DNA of 30,408 nucleotides from contig JAGKTT010000047.1 in assembly GCA_021153285.1 (NCBI GenBank), positions 1 through 30,408 on the forward strand. Reading direction: 5' to 3'. The notes below the pieces were generated by a model. That model had not been told where the DNA came from. It was given only the letters and a program-made list of their open reading frames with translations, and made no database searches. The translations under genes were made by a program, and so were the position numbers. This document shows positions 22,573-29,303 of the stretch, piece after piece (the first letter of the stretch is position 1; each line of letters opens with the position of its first letter). The stretch is from Bacteroidia bacterium (GTDB taxonomy: Bacteria > Bacteroidota > Bacteroidia > Bacteroidales > UBA932).

Positions 22573-23451
22573 CTATTTATCCATTATGTAATAGTTCATA
22601 AGATTTTCTGTATCCAGAGCCTCTCCCTCGTAGCTGCAGAATGATATCTCACTCTCAGGAGTATCTCCGAATGAAGATAGGATTGTAACCTCTCCGGTCT
22701 TTGTACCTGGAAGTTCCACATCCATTCCTGTCTGAGGATTCTTCACAACCTTGCCTTTCTTATACACAGTGAACTTGTCACCGGAGACGAGTCCCTGTGA
22801 TCCACCTCCGGAGATGATGTATGAGCCGTCTTCCACTGATAGGATATATGACTTCCACGGCTTGTCCAGACACTTGTTGATGATGTTCTCCACGAGCTGG
22901 GACAAGGCACCGGAAATAGCCTTGTCGCTGAGTGTCGCGTCATATCCGGCAGAACCGCCGATGCCCATTGTCTTCTTGCTTGAAGTCTCTGCATATCCCT
23001 TTGCTTCATCCGAGTAGATGATAAGACCTGTAGATACTTCTACGAGACGGATGCTTACACCTGCCTCCACAGTCTGCGTCTTGGTTGAAGAGAATATTTT
23101 CTGCTCGCCTTCAGTCTTACGTCCGAATTCTGTAATCGATCCGAGGATGATATAGTCTGCTCCGATCTTGTTCATATCCGTTCCGGCCTCGTTTACAAGT
23201 ATGTCAAGATCCTCTCTCTCGAGAAGAATGAACTTTTCACTTGCAGCAAGCTTAGATGAAAGAATGTCCAGAGCCTGCTTTCTCATAGGGTCGTTCTCCT
23301 TATCGTAGAACATTCCCTTTGCATACTGGGTCTCGTTCGAGAAGCGGCCGATAGCCACCTTTCTCTTGATTGTCCTGTCTCCCTGTGCACCCATAGGCAG
23401 AGTCACGATAAGCACAAGCAGGACTGATAAAAGTTTCTTGAATGATTTCAT
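22573..23451 (-). CDS. CsgG/HfaB family outer-membrane protein (292 aa)
   Basis: CsgG-like secretion or scaffold protein. After a signal peptide ending at about G-A-Q, the region V-A-I-G-R-F-S-N-E-T, then L-S-S-K-L-A-A-S-E-K-F-I-L-L-E-R-E-D-L, and G-A-D-Y-I-I-L-G-S-I-T-E-F-G-R-K follow the CsgG fold. T-V-E-A-G-V-S-I-R-L-V-E-V-S-T-G marks the membrane-strand region. No lipobox Cys is seen, unlike CsgG of curli, so membrane anchoring may differ. It is the first large gene of a four-gene operon; no curlin (CsgA/B) or CsgE/F gene is near. Its upstream region carries the 31-bp promoter block at 23581-23611. Confidence 0.85.
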   Translation of the reverse strand: MKSFKKLLSVLLVLIVTLPMGAQGDRTIKRKVAIGRFSNETQYAKGMFYDKENDPMRKQALDILSSKLAASEKFILLEREDLDILVNEAGTDMNKIGADYIILGSITEFGRKTEGEQKIFSSTKTQTVEAGVSIRLVEVSTGLIIYSDEAKGYAETSSKKTMGIGGSAGYDATLSDKAISGALSQLVENIINKCLDKPWKSYILSVEDGSYIISGGGSQGLVSGDKFTVYKKGKVVKNPQTGMDVELPGTKTGEVTILSSFGDTPESEISFCSYEGEALDTENLMNYYIMDK

Positions 23452-23481
23452 AATGTATTGTTTTTCTTGTTCTGAATATAC

Positions 23482-23565
23482 TTAAAACGCCAGATCCTGC
23501 CTATACAGGATGTGGGGAACAGCATTGATCGTACAGGTCGCGATGAAGAGCAGAATTCGTTTCAT
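23482..23565 (-). CDS. Possible leader peptide or lipoprotein-signal remnant (27 aa)
   Basis: The frame starts M-K-R-I-L-L-F-I-A-T-C, the same style of signal start as neighbouring lipoproteins, but stops after 27 codons. It lies just after the strong promoter block and 30 nt before the CsgG-like gene, so it would be the first frame on that transcript. Either a short leader or a truncated lipoprotein gene. Confidence 0.3.
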   Translation of the reverse strand: MKRILLFIATCTINAVPHILYRQDLAF

Positions 23566-23580
23566 AATCATAAGTTTTTA

Positions 23581-23611
23581 CAAACTTACATAAAAACTTT
23601 CGATTTTACGC
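23581..23611 (-). promoter_or_regulatory. Promoter block of the CsgG operon
   Basis: On the minus strand the block runs from GCGTAAAAT at its far end through CGAAAGTTTTTATG to a TAAGTTTG box (23581-23588), which fits TAnnTTTG. 29 of 31 bases match the plus-strand block at 28249-28279. No TTG is present at -33; the conserved CGTAAAA takes that place, suggesting an activator or another sigma factor. Confidence 0.6.
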
Positions 23612-23638
23612 TAATTTGCACATCACGCTTTCACATAG

Positions 23639-23737
23639 TCAGACAGCAACACCGGTACCTGCTATGACGATACCGGCAGTTCCTGTGTTTTTGGCAATCT
23701 TGAATTGTTTATCCAATGTGACTTCCTCAGAGTGCAT
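23639..23737 (-). CDS. Tiny frame with membrane-like end (32 aa), doubtful
   Basis: Begins M-H-S-E-E-V-T-L-D-K-Q-F and ends in a hydrophobic Gly/Ala/Val stretch, like the remnant or C-terminal piece of a membrane protein. It lies between the barrel gene at 23763 and the CsgG promoter. Composition is protein-like but nothing else supports expression. Confidence 0.25.
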   Translation of the reverse strand: MHSEEVTLDKQFKIAKNTGTAGIVIAGTGVAV

Positions 23738-23762
23738 TATTCATATGAATCGAGCTTATGAG

Positions 23763-24371
23763 TCAATCTTTCTTTCCGCCACCGAATGTGATGCTTATTG
23801 TCGGGCCGAAAGTCACTTCTCCGTCAGTAGGAATGCGTAGCTGCATTCCTATTCTGAAATGTCGGAACAGTTCGATACCGGCTCTTGGTGTAAGTGCCGC
23901 AACAAAATACTTCTGTGTATTCAATTCCTCGAGAATCTTTCCTTCTGGATCAACTGTGCATCCCTCAAACACCTTCCGTGTGCCGAGTCCCATTCCGAGA
24001 CCCATTCCTACATAAAATGAAGCATTCTTTCCTCTGCGGAAATTGTAGTGAGCAACAGGTGAAAGCATAAGGTAGGTTCTCTTTAACACCGCACCTTTGT
24101 TCAGTTCCATAGGATCGTAGCGGTCGTGAGGTGTGGTTCCAATAGTAAATTCTCCTCCGACATCAATGAGAGGTGTGTCAAAGTTATATCTTAGAGCCAT
24201 TGATAAATTCAAGTATACTGTCTCCTGCCCACCGGAAACGCCATAGTTGTAGTAATCAAATTCCCAATGTCTGACAGGAATTGATTTGGCGTCCTCAGGA
24301 TCAGGTGTGGTCTGAGCAAGGATTGCTCCGCTTGAAAATATAAGGGCAAATAAGGCAATGAGAGATTTCAT
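23763..24371 (-). CDS. Outer-membrane beta-barrel protein (202 aa)
   Basis: A signal peptide ends at L-A-Q. The mature protein consists of alternating-residue strands with turns (for example Y-L-M-L-S-P-V-A-H-Y-N-F, then F-Y-V-G-M-G-L-G-M-G-L-G) and a final strand pair G-P-T-I-S-I-T-F-G-G, close to the usual barrel C terminus; a 3-residue tail follows. Size fits an 8-stranded barrel. Ligand or role unknown. It starts 6 nt after the stop of the barrel gene at 24378, so the two are one operon and perhaps products of an old duplication. Confidence 0.78.
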   Translation of the reverse strand: MKSLIALFALIFSSGAILAQTTPDPEDAKSIPVRHWEFDYYNYGVSGGQETVYLNLSMALRYNFDTPLIDVGGEFTIGTTPHDRYDPMELNKGAVLKRTYLMLSPVAHYNFRRGKNASFYVGMGLGMGLGTRKVFEGCTVDPEGKILEELNTQKYFVAALTPRAGIELFRHFRIGMQLRIPTDGEVTFGPTISITFGGGKKD

Positions 24372-24377
24372 AAGATA

Positions 24378-25016
24378 TTAGAAATACAACTTGAAACCGA
24401 CCTGTGCATTGGAGATCAGATCAAATCTGACTCCCATTCCTGACATATTGATGCCATTTCCTCCTGCAAAGTCATATTTTCCTTCCATAGCAACACCCTG
24501 CAGCGAACATAGACTTACACTCATTGCGAACTTCTTCGTAGGCCGGAATTCTACTGCCAATGGCTGCAGTTCTGCTCCCAGACCATACATAGTCATTGAT
24601 TCCCAGTCTCTTCCTAATGTTCCTGAACCAGTCACGCCGCAAGCAAAACCGACATTAAGGTTTGGTGTGTAATAGAAATTGTCAGCCAGACGGACATAAT
24701 ATGCTATGCCAGGTGCAATTGTTATAGAATGTGTGGAGCTTGGAGTTTCAGGATTTCCCTGGAATCCGTAAGCGACATTAGCAGATATACGGAGATTGTC
24801 GCAAACAAAATAGCTGTACTCCAATGCAGATGCAAGATTATAACCATTATTAGTTTTTGTTTCCTGAGTACCCATTCCGAAAACATAAAACTTATAGCCT
24901 GTAACTCCGGTATCATAACCAAGATGTAAACCTAAAGACTGTTCGCCTTTCTGCTGGGCAGCGGCTGTAAAACAAAGGGCTGCAAGTGATGCAATAGAGA
25001 TTAAAATTCGTTTCAT
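24378..25016 (-). CDS. Outer-membrane beta-barrel protein (212 aa)
   Basis: M-K-R-I-L-I-S-I-A-S-L-A-A-L-C-F-T-A-A-A-Q-Q is a clear signal peptide, so the start is set at 25016, two codons into the open frame. The rest has barrel strands (Q-S-L-G-L-H-L-G-Y-D, then Y-N-L-A-S-A-L-E-Y-S-Y-F, then N-L-R-I-S-A-N-V-A-Y-G-F) and ends with V-G-F-K-L-Y-F, a terminal aromatic as in barrels inserted by the BAM machinery. No function can be assigned. First gene of the two-gene barrel operon. Confidence 0.8.
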   Translation of the reverse strand: MKRILISIASLAALCFTAAAQQKGEQSLGLHLGYDTGVTGYKFYVFGMGTQETKTNNGYNLASALEYSYFVCDNLRISANVAYGFQGNPETPSSTHSITIAPGIAYYVRLADNFYYTPNLNVGFACGVTGSGTLGRDWESMTMYGLGAELQPLAVEFRPTKKFAMSVSLCSLQGVAMEGKYDFAGGNGINMSGMGVRFDLISNAQVGFKLYF

Positions 25017-25185
25017 TGTCATATAATTTATACGTTTTTATAATTATGACGTAAAATTTTCGTTTTTGTACTATTGCCTTCAGGTGTAGAGGAAAATATA
25101 TTCTCTCATCCAATATTTTGTGTACTGCTCCTTTTCTGACCACTTGTCTGAATCAGCTTATCTCTCCACAATATCATTACCGATC

Positions 25186-25363
25186 TCAGTCAGACATCCT
25201 CATACCCTTGCCTAGGAGTTTCTTCGTTTTGGATTTTGATTCTGTCAGCACCGCTGCTTCCAGTTTTTCGAAACTGTCTTTACTGTCAAGATATGATCTG
25301 AGGTTCCTGAGCCGCTGCAATTAGGGAAACAAGGCTCAGTAAAACAATAGATATTCGTTTCTA
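25186..25363 (-). pseudogene. Degenerate small secreted-protein gene
   Basis: Read on the minus strand, K-R-I-S-I-V-L-L-S-L-V-S-L-I-A-A-A-Q-E-P-Q is a signal peptide in the style of its neighbours, but the codon where Met is expected reads TAG (one extra A would explain ATG becoming ATAG). One base later in phase the frame continues as Y-L-D-S-K-D-S-F-E-K-L-E-A-A-V-L-T-E and stops at 25186. So the gene has lost its start and has one frameshift. The intact protein would have been about 60 aa. Confidence 0.5.
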
Positions 25364-25376
25364 TTTATTTTTGATA

Positions 25377-26594
25377 CTACATCATATTCCACATTGCCCC
25401 TTCAATATTTGCATTCTTCTTGGCGTTCATCTTGCCGAAGTTGAATGAGACGCTGAAAAGGAAGAAACGGCCGAGGATGTTGCTATATGTATCTTCGACA
25501 TATTCTGCCGAAATTGTTCTTCGAAGATTTCTGCTCTGGTTAAGTATGTCTGCTACCTTCAGCCCGAGGGTTACAGATTTGATACTCTTGCTCACTTGCA
25601 TATTCCATCTCCACTCCGGCTGTCCGAATCCATTGGTGTAACCTTTGTAGAATCTGTATGACAGGTTTGTTCCGATTTCCCAGTCCTTGCCTGGCCTATA
25701 TAGAATATCAGTATTTATGTTGTGAGTCCAGTTGTTCAGATTGGCTGTCGGATCCAGTGAGTATTTCGAGACCCTGTTTGATGCTCCATATGTAAGGCTT
25801 GCATCAAGCTTTTCAATGCTGTACTTGAGTTGGAAGTCACCTCCCCATATCAATGTGTTTGTACGGCTTTCGGCAAATCCGCTCTGGCCGCTGTAGAATC
25901 TGTCACCGCTGGCATCGCCCCAGAATTCATCAATGAACGCGTTATAATCGAAGGACTGAAGGTCGATTCCGTCCTGTTTTGATGTTGTCTGATAACTTGT
26001 ACCGCCGGTATAATTTGCATATGGACTTAACTGGATTGTAAGCTGTCTGTCCTTAGTGACCGGCCTGCTGTAGGAAAGATACATATATGCTGTAGATTGT
26101 GGCTTCTTTGAGTTGACGGGTATAGCATATCTGACTCCTGATTCGTCCATCCAACTGGCCTGAACTGTGCTTCTTGTGGTCATCTGCCCACTCAGATACA
26201 TTGAAAAGAATGCAAAGGTTTCACGGTTATTTGTGCTTAATGATACGTGAGTATGATGAGTGTATTGTGGCTTCAGATATATGTTTCCGGCAGTTATCTG
26301 TACCGGATTGGATATGTTCAGTGATGGAGTCATTGAAGTTGCGGAAGGCCTGTTCTCCATTCCTGTATAGTACAGACTAAGGTCAATTCCTTCCTTTTCG
26401 TAGTTGTAGTAAACGAATGGAGATACATTCACTAACCATTCACCCTTACCGGTTATGGTTTCAACTCCCATAGACTTGGCCTTGACCTCATTCTGTACGA
26501 CATCAGCCATAACTCCAAACTGTACCGTAGTCGTATCATTGCCATATTGCACAGTCAAAGCACCACGGTTGCTGATATAGCGGTTATCGCTCAT
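25377..26594 (-). CDS. C-terminal part of frameshifted TonB-dependent-type receptor
   Basis: This frame holds barrel strands throughout and ends in the last part of a large outer-membrane receptor, with F-F-L-F-S-V-S-F-N-F-G-K-M-N near the end as in the outer-membrane beta-barrel family. It has no signal peptide. Upstream of its first Met the same frame reads N-P-D-G-T-Y-N-D-Y-Y-S-S, which continues the sequence of the N-terminal frame once one base is removed at 26631-26632. It is therefore the second part of one gene of about 878 codons and not an independent gene. Confidence 0.75.
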   Translation of the reverse strand: MSDNRYISNRGALTVQYGNDTTTVQFGVMADVVQNEVKAKSMGVETITGKGEWLVNVSPFVYYNYEKEGIDLSLYYTGMENRPSATSMTPSLNISNPVQITAGNIYLKPQYTHHTHVSLSTNNRETFAFFSMYLSGQMTTRSTVQASWMDESGVRYAIPVNSKKPQSTAYMYLSYSRPVTKDRQLTIQLSPYANYTGGTSYQTTSKQDGIDLQSFDYNAFIDEFWGDASGDRFYSGQSGFAESRTNTLIWGGDFQLKYSIEKLDASLTYGASNRVSKYSLDPTANLNNWTHNINTDILYRPGKDWEIGTNLSYRFYKGYTNGFGQPEWRWNMQVSKSIKSVTLGLKVADILNQSRNLRRTISAEYVEDTYSNILGRFFLFSVSFNFGKMNAKKNANIEGAMWNMM

Positions 26595-26622
26595 TGATGA
26601 ATAGTAGTCATTATATGTTCCA

Positions 26623-28014
26623 TCAGGATTGGTTCTTCAAACCGAAATATATATAGTTATTTGTATATATATTGCTTCCGGATGAAACCGTAGACGCTTC
26701 TGAAGAATTGATCTGGGTGCCATCAGAACTTGTCAAGGATGTATTTGCCGCGCTGACGGACTCGGATGTATAGCCGACACTCGGCATTATATACAGATAG
26801 TATCTGTCATTTTCCTTTGACTTGATTTCCATTGAGGCACTGACCTGGTTCTGACTTCCTGTTGCATCATATGAACCATCAGTCAGCACATCCGGTCCTT
26901 CCGGTTGAAATGTCGTTCTTGAAGATACTTTCTTGTCGACCTTTCCGTTATTCTTGTAATTCACACTGAGAGTACTTTCCATATCCTTGATACGGGACGT
27001 GTTGTAATTGATTCCGGCCTGAGCTGTAGAATTCAGACCACCAAGGCTGCTGAAATCCCCGCTTGTGCTACCGCTGCTGTAATACGCCACGCCGGCGCCC
27101 GGCTCGATTGCATTGAATGCATTTCCGATGAATATTACCTGATCCTTCTCTGTGTAGCCGGTAACCATCGCATTGCCATTGTAAAGAAGGCCTCTGTCAT
27201 CTATAAGAGAGTTGCCGTTGTCCGGATTCAGTGTCGATCCCCCTCCAAGCTTGGCGTTTCCGTACCATCCTTCTGTGTATTCTTCCTTCAGCTCCACATC
27301 CATCACTTTCTCTTTATCGTCTTTGGTGACAATACCTGATCCTGCGGCTTCGTCCTTGGTCTTGTCGATAATCTTGATCTTGTCTACAATCTTTGCCGGA
27401 AGGTTCTTCAAAGCAGCAGTGGGGTCATTGAAGAAGAAAGTCTTTCCACCGACTGTTATCTTGTCTATCTTCTCTCCGTTCAGCGTAACGGTGCCGTCAT
27501 CTGCGACGGCCATCCCCGGCATCTTCTTTATCAGGTCTTCGAGCATTGCATTCTCTCCGACTCTGAAAGATGACGCATTGAATTCGATGGTATCCTTCTT
27601 TACCGTCACTGGGTTGCCGATAGCGGATATGGAAGCGGCATCGAGGAATTCCGCATTCTCATCCATCTTGATTATACCAAGATCGTATGCGTCCCAGTGG
27701 GACTTGATCGTATAGACTTTCTTATGTGGATTGTAACCTATGATCTCTGCGTTGAGTTCATATTTGCCGACAGGCACTTCCTTAAGGAGGACGTCACCTT
27801 TGTCGTCGGACAATGCAAAGTGGGTAATCGTAGTGTCACCGGCGGGGATAAGGTACACCGATGCCCAAGATATCGGCTTTGAAGACTTGGAATCCTTAAG
27901 AGTAAGTTTTACATTGGTGTTTGCATTACGCTCAATCATATCATAATTGAGTACCTGCGCGGAAAGCGTCTGCACAAAGAGTATTGTGCACATCAGTAGG
28001 GAAATGTGTTTCAT
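26623..28014 (-). CDS. N-terminal part of frameshifted TonB-dependent-type receptor
   Basis: After a signal peptide (M-K-H-I-S-L-L-M-C-T-I-L-F-V-Q-T-L-S-A-Q) comes a carboxypeptidase-regulatory-like domain (V-K-L-T-L-K-D-S-K through K-Y-E-L-N-A-E-I-I-G-Y), then a plug-like region (M-L-E-D-L-I-K-K-M-P-G-M-A-V through I-V-D-K-I-K-I-I-D-K) and the first barrel strands. This is the usual layout of Bacteroidota outer-membrane receptors that lack a visible TonB box. The start is set at 28014; the frame is open to 28191 but that stretch contains the promoter. An extra G on the plus strand (26631-26632) shifts the frame and gives a stop at 26623. Real mutation or sequence error cannot be told apart here. 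Confidence 0.8.
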   Translation of the reverse strand: MKHISLLMCTILFVQTLSAQVLNYDMIERNANTNVKLTLKDSKSSKPISWASVYLIPAGDTTITHFALSDDKGDVLLKEVPVGKYELNAEIIGYNPHKKVYTIKSHWDAYDLGIIKMDENAEFLDAASISAIGNPVTVKKDTIEFNASSFRVGENAMLEDLIKKMPGMAVADDGTVTLNGEKIDKITVGGKTFFFNDPTAALKNLPAKIVDKIKIIDKTKDEAAGSGIVTKDDKEKVMDVELKEEYTEGWYGNAKLGGGSTLNPDNGNSLIDDRGLLYNGNAMVTGYTEKDQVIFIGNAFNAIEPGAGVAYYSSGSTSGDFSSLGGLNSTAQAGINYNTSRIKDMESTLSVNYKNNGKVDKKVSSRTTFQPEGPDVLTDGSYDATGSQNQVSASMEIKSKENDRYYLYIMPSVGYTSESVSAANTSLTSSDGTQINSSEASTVSSGSNIYTNNYIYFGLKNQS

Positions 28015-28096
28015 TAAGTTCTGTATGTTTAGTTGAAATGACGGCATCGTATGCATACTCCGTGCCAGAAATCTCATCAGATTAGTTTTCATCTTC

Positions 28097-28131
28097 ATCT
28101 CCCGGCTGTTACTCCAGAAGATCTCCCGGCT
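28097..28131. repeat. Direct 11-bp repeat in the receptor leader
   Basis: ATCTCCCGGCT occurs at 28097-28107 and 28121-28131, 24 bp apart, within the roughly 168-nt untranslated leader of the receptor gene. Its role is unknown; RNA- or protein-mediated control is possible. Confidence 0.4.
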
Positions 28132-28188
28132 TTCGCCTTGCCTGTCTTGAGGAAGGACTGGTTTGCCTGCGTGAGGCAGTGCCACTAT

Positions 28189-28219
28189 CAAAGATAGCGG
28201 TGAAGATATGATATAACAA
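28189..28219 (-). promoter_or_regulatory. Promoter of the receptor gene
   Basis: A minus-strand TATCTTTG box (28189-28196) with TTG 20 bp upstream (28217-28219). Transcription would begin near 28182, leaving a leader of about 168 nt before the ATG at 28014. Confidence 0.6.
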
Positions 28220-28248
28220 TTTCCTCTGCGAATTAAGAATTAAAACGG

Positions 28249-28279
28249 GCGTAAAAACGAAAGTTTTTATGTATGTTTG
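28249..28279 (+). promoter_or_regulatory. Promoter block of the ABC operon
   Basis: The block begins GCGTAAAAAC, continues CGAAAGTTTTTATG and ends in a TATGTTTG box (28272-28279). It differs from the minus-strand block at 23581-23611 at 2 of 31 positions. Start of transcription would be almost at the ATG at 28287, so the message may be nearly leaderless. Confidence 0.6.
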
Positions 28280-28286
28280 TCATCAT

Positions 28287-28607
28287 ATGACGATCTTCAG
28301 GAAAATAGGACAGTCGAAGCGGTATGGCAAAGCGATATATGCCATATCCGCTGTCCTGACATTGGCGATAGCCTCCCTTGTATTCTTCAACCCCTATGCG
28401 ATCCCGATGTCTATACTGCTGAAACTGGTCAGTATTCCGATAATTATGTACCTATACACTACCTTAACCAAGAAGACGGAAATATACTTTTACCTTAATC
28501 TTGGTATCAGCAGGAAAGAGTACTATTTCATTCCGTTCGTGGTGGAATTCATAGGTTTCATATTGTTTATAACCCTTATAGCATATTTAGGTAATGCAAT
28601 CCGTTAA
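28287..28607 (+). CDS. Small membrane protein of ABC operon (106 aa)
   Basis: Three predicted membrane helices (about residues 18-36, 43-62 and 83-103) and a basic N terminus. No family recognised. It overlaps the start of the ABC ATPase gene by 14 nt, so it probably supplies or regulates the membrane part of that transporter, although it is far smaller than an ordinary permease. The start at 28287 is preferred over 28269 because the latter ATG overlaps the promoter box. Confidence 0.7.
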   Translation: MTIFRKIGQSKRYGKAIYAISAVLTLAIASLVFFNPYAIPMSILLKLVSIPIIMYLYTTLTKKTEIYFYLNLGISRKEYYFIPFVVEFIGFILFITLIAYLGNAIR

Positions 28608-29256
28608 CAGACTGCTGGTAGACAGCGTGCATCTCCAATTTGATAAGTTGCAGGTTCTTCAAAGCGCCTTCATCACCGCTCAGACCGGCAAGGTGACAGG
28701 TGTGCTGGGTAGGAACGGATGCGGAAAGTCGTGCCTTTTCAAGTGCATTATGGGCGGTATTAAGCCACAGAATATCTTCGTCCGTTTCAATGATGAGCCG
28801 GAAACCGATTATGGACATATCGGCAAAAGGATCAAATACCTTCCTCAGAATGTTTTCATACCGGCAAACATAACCCTCGGTGAGGCCTATGAACTTTATG
28901 GAGTGGATTATGATGGTCTTGTTTCCTTCGACAACAAGTTCCATATATATCAGAGAATGACTCCAGGCCAACTTTCCGGGGGAGAGGTGAGAATCGCGGA
29001 AATGTATATGGTACTGAACTCTGATGCAGAATTCTGCATTCTCGACGAACCATTCTCCAACGTCGCTCCTAAGTATGTAGAGATGATGCAACGACTCATC
29101 CAGACCCATAAAGCCACCAAAGGAATCATCATCTCAGACCATATGTACGAACAGGTTATGGATATAACCGATAACCTGTTCTTGCTACGCGACGGATACA
29201 CATTCCCTATAAAGTGTAGGGAAGACCTGATCCATCAAGGGTATATACTTAGGTAG
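28594..29256 (+). CDS. ABC transporter ATP-binding protein (220 aa)
   Basis: Complete ABC ATPase: Walker A G-R-N-G-C-G-K-S (39-46), Q-loop Gln85, signature L-S-G-G-E (127-131), Walker B F-C-I-L-D-E-P (147-153) and switch His183 in I-S-D-H. It is at the short end for ABC ATPases. The only membrane partner in sight is the 106-aa protein whose end it overlaps by 14 nt. Substrate unknown; small two-gene sets like this may move a lipid or peptide or act as a membrane-bound regulator. A bidirectional terminator follows at 29269-29297. Confidence 0.88.
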   Translation: MQSVNRLLVDSVHLQFDKLQVLQSAFITAQTGKVTGVLGRNGCGKSCLFKCIMGGIKPQNIFVRFNDEPETDYGHIGKRIKYLPQNVFIPANITLGEAYELYGVDYDGLVSFDNKFHIYQRMTPGQLSGGEVRIAEMYMVLNSDAEFCILDEPFSNVAPKYVEMMQRLIQTHKATKGIIISDHMYEQVMDITDNLFLLRDGYTFPIKCREDLIHQGYILR

Positions 29257-29268
29257 AGACCAAAAGAA

Positions 29269-29303
29269 AAGGCATTCAGTAGGAATCTGAATGCCTTCTA
29301 AAA
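29269..29303. terminator. Bidirectional terminator between converging genes
   Basis: Perfect 11-bp stem (29269-29279 with 29287-29297) and 7-nt loop; A-rich on its left side and followed by AT-rich sequence on the right, so it can serve both the ABC operon (plus) and the TonB-type gene (minus). Confidence 0.8.

Noticed and set aside
27212..27715. 167-codon plus-strand frame opposite the receptor gene
   Set aside because: Long but antisense to a well supported receptor domain; its Ser/Phe/Ile-rich composition is typical of an antisense frame.
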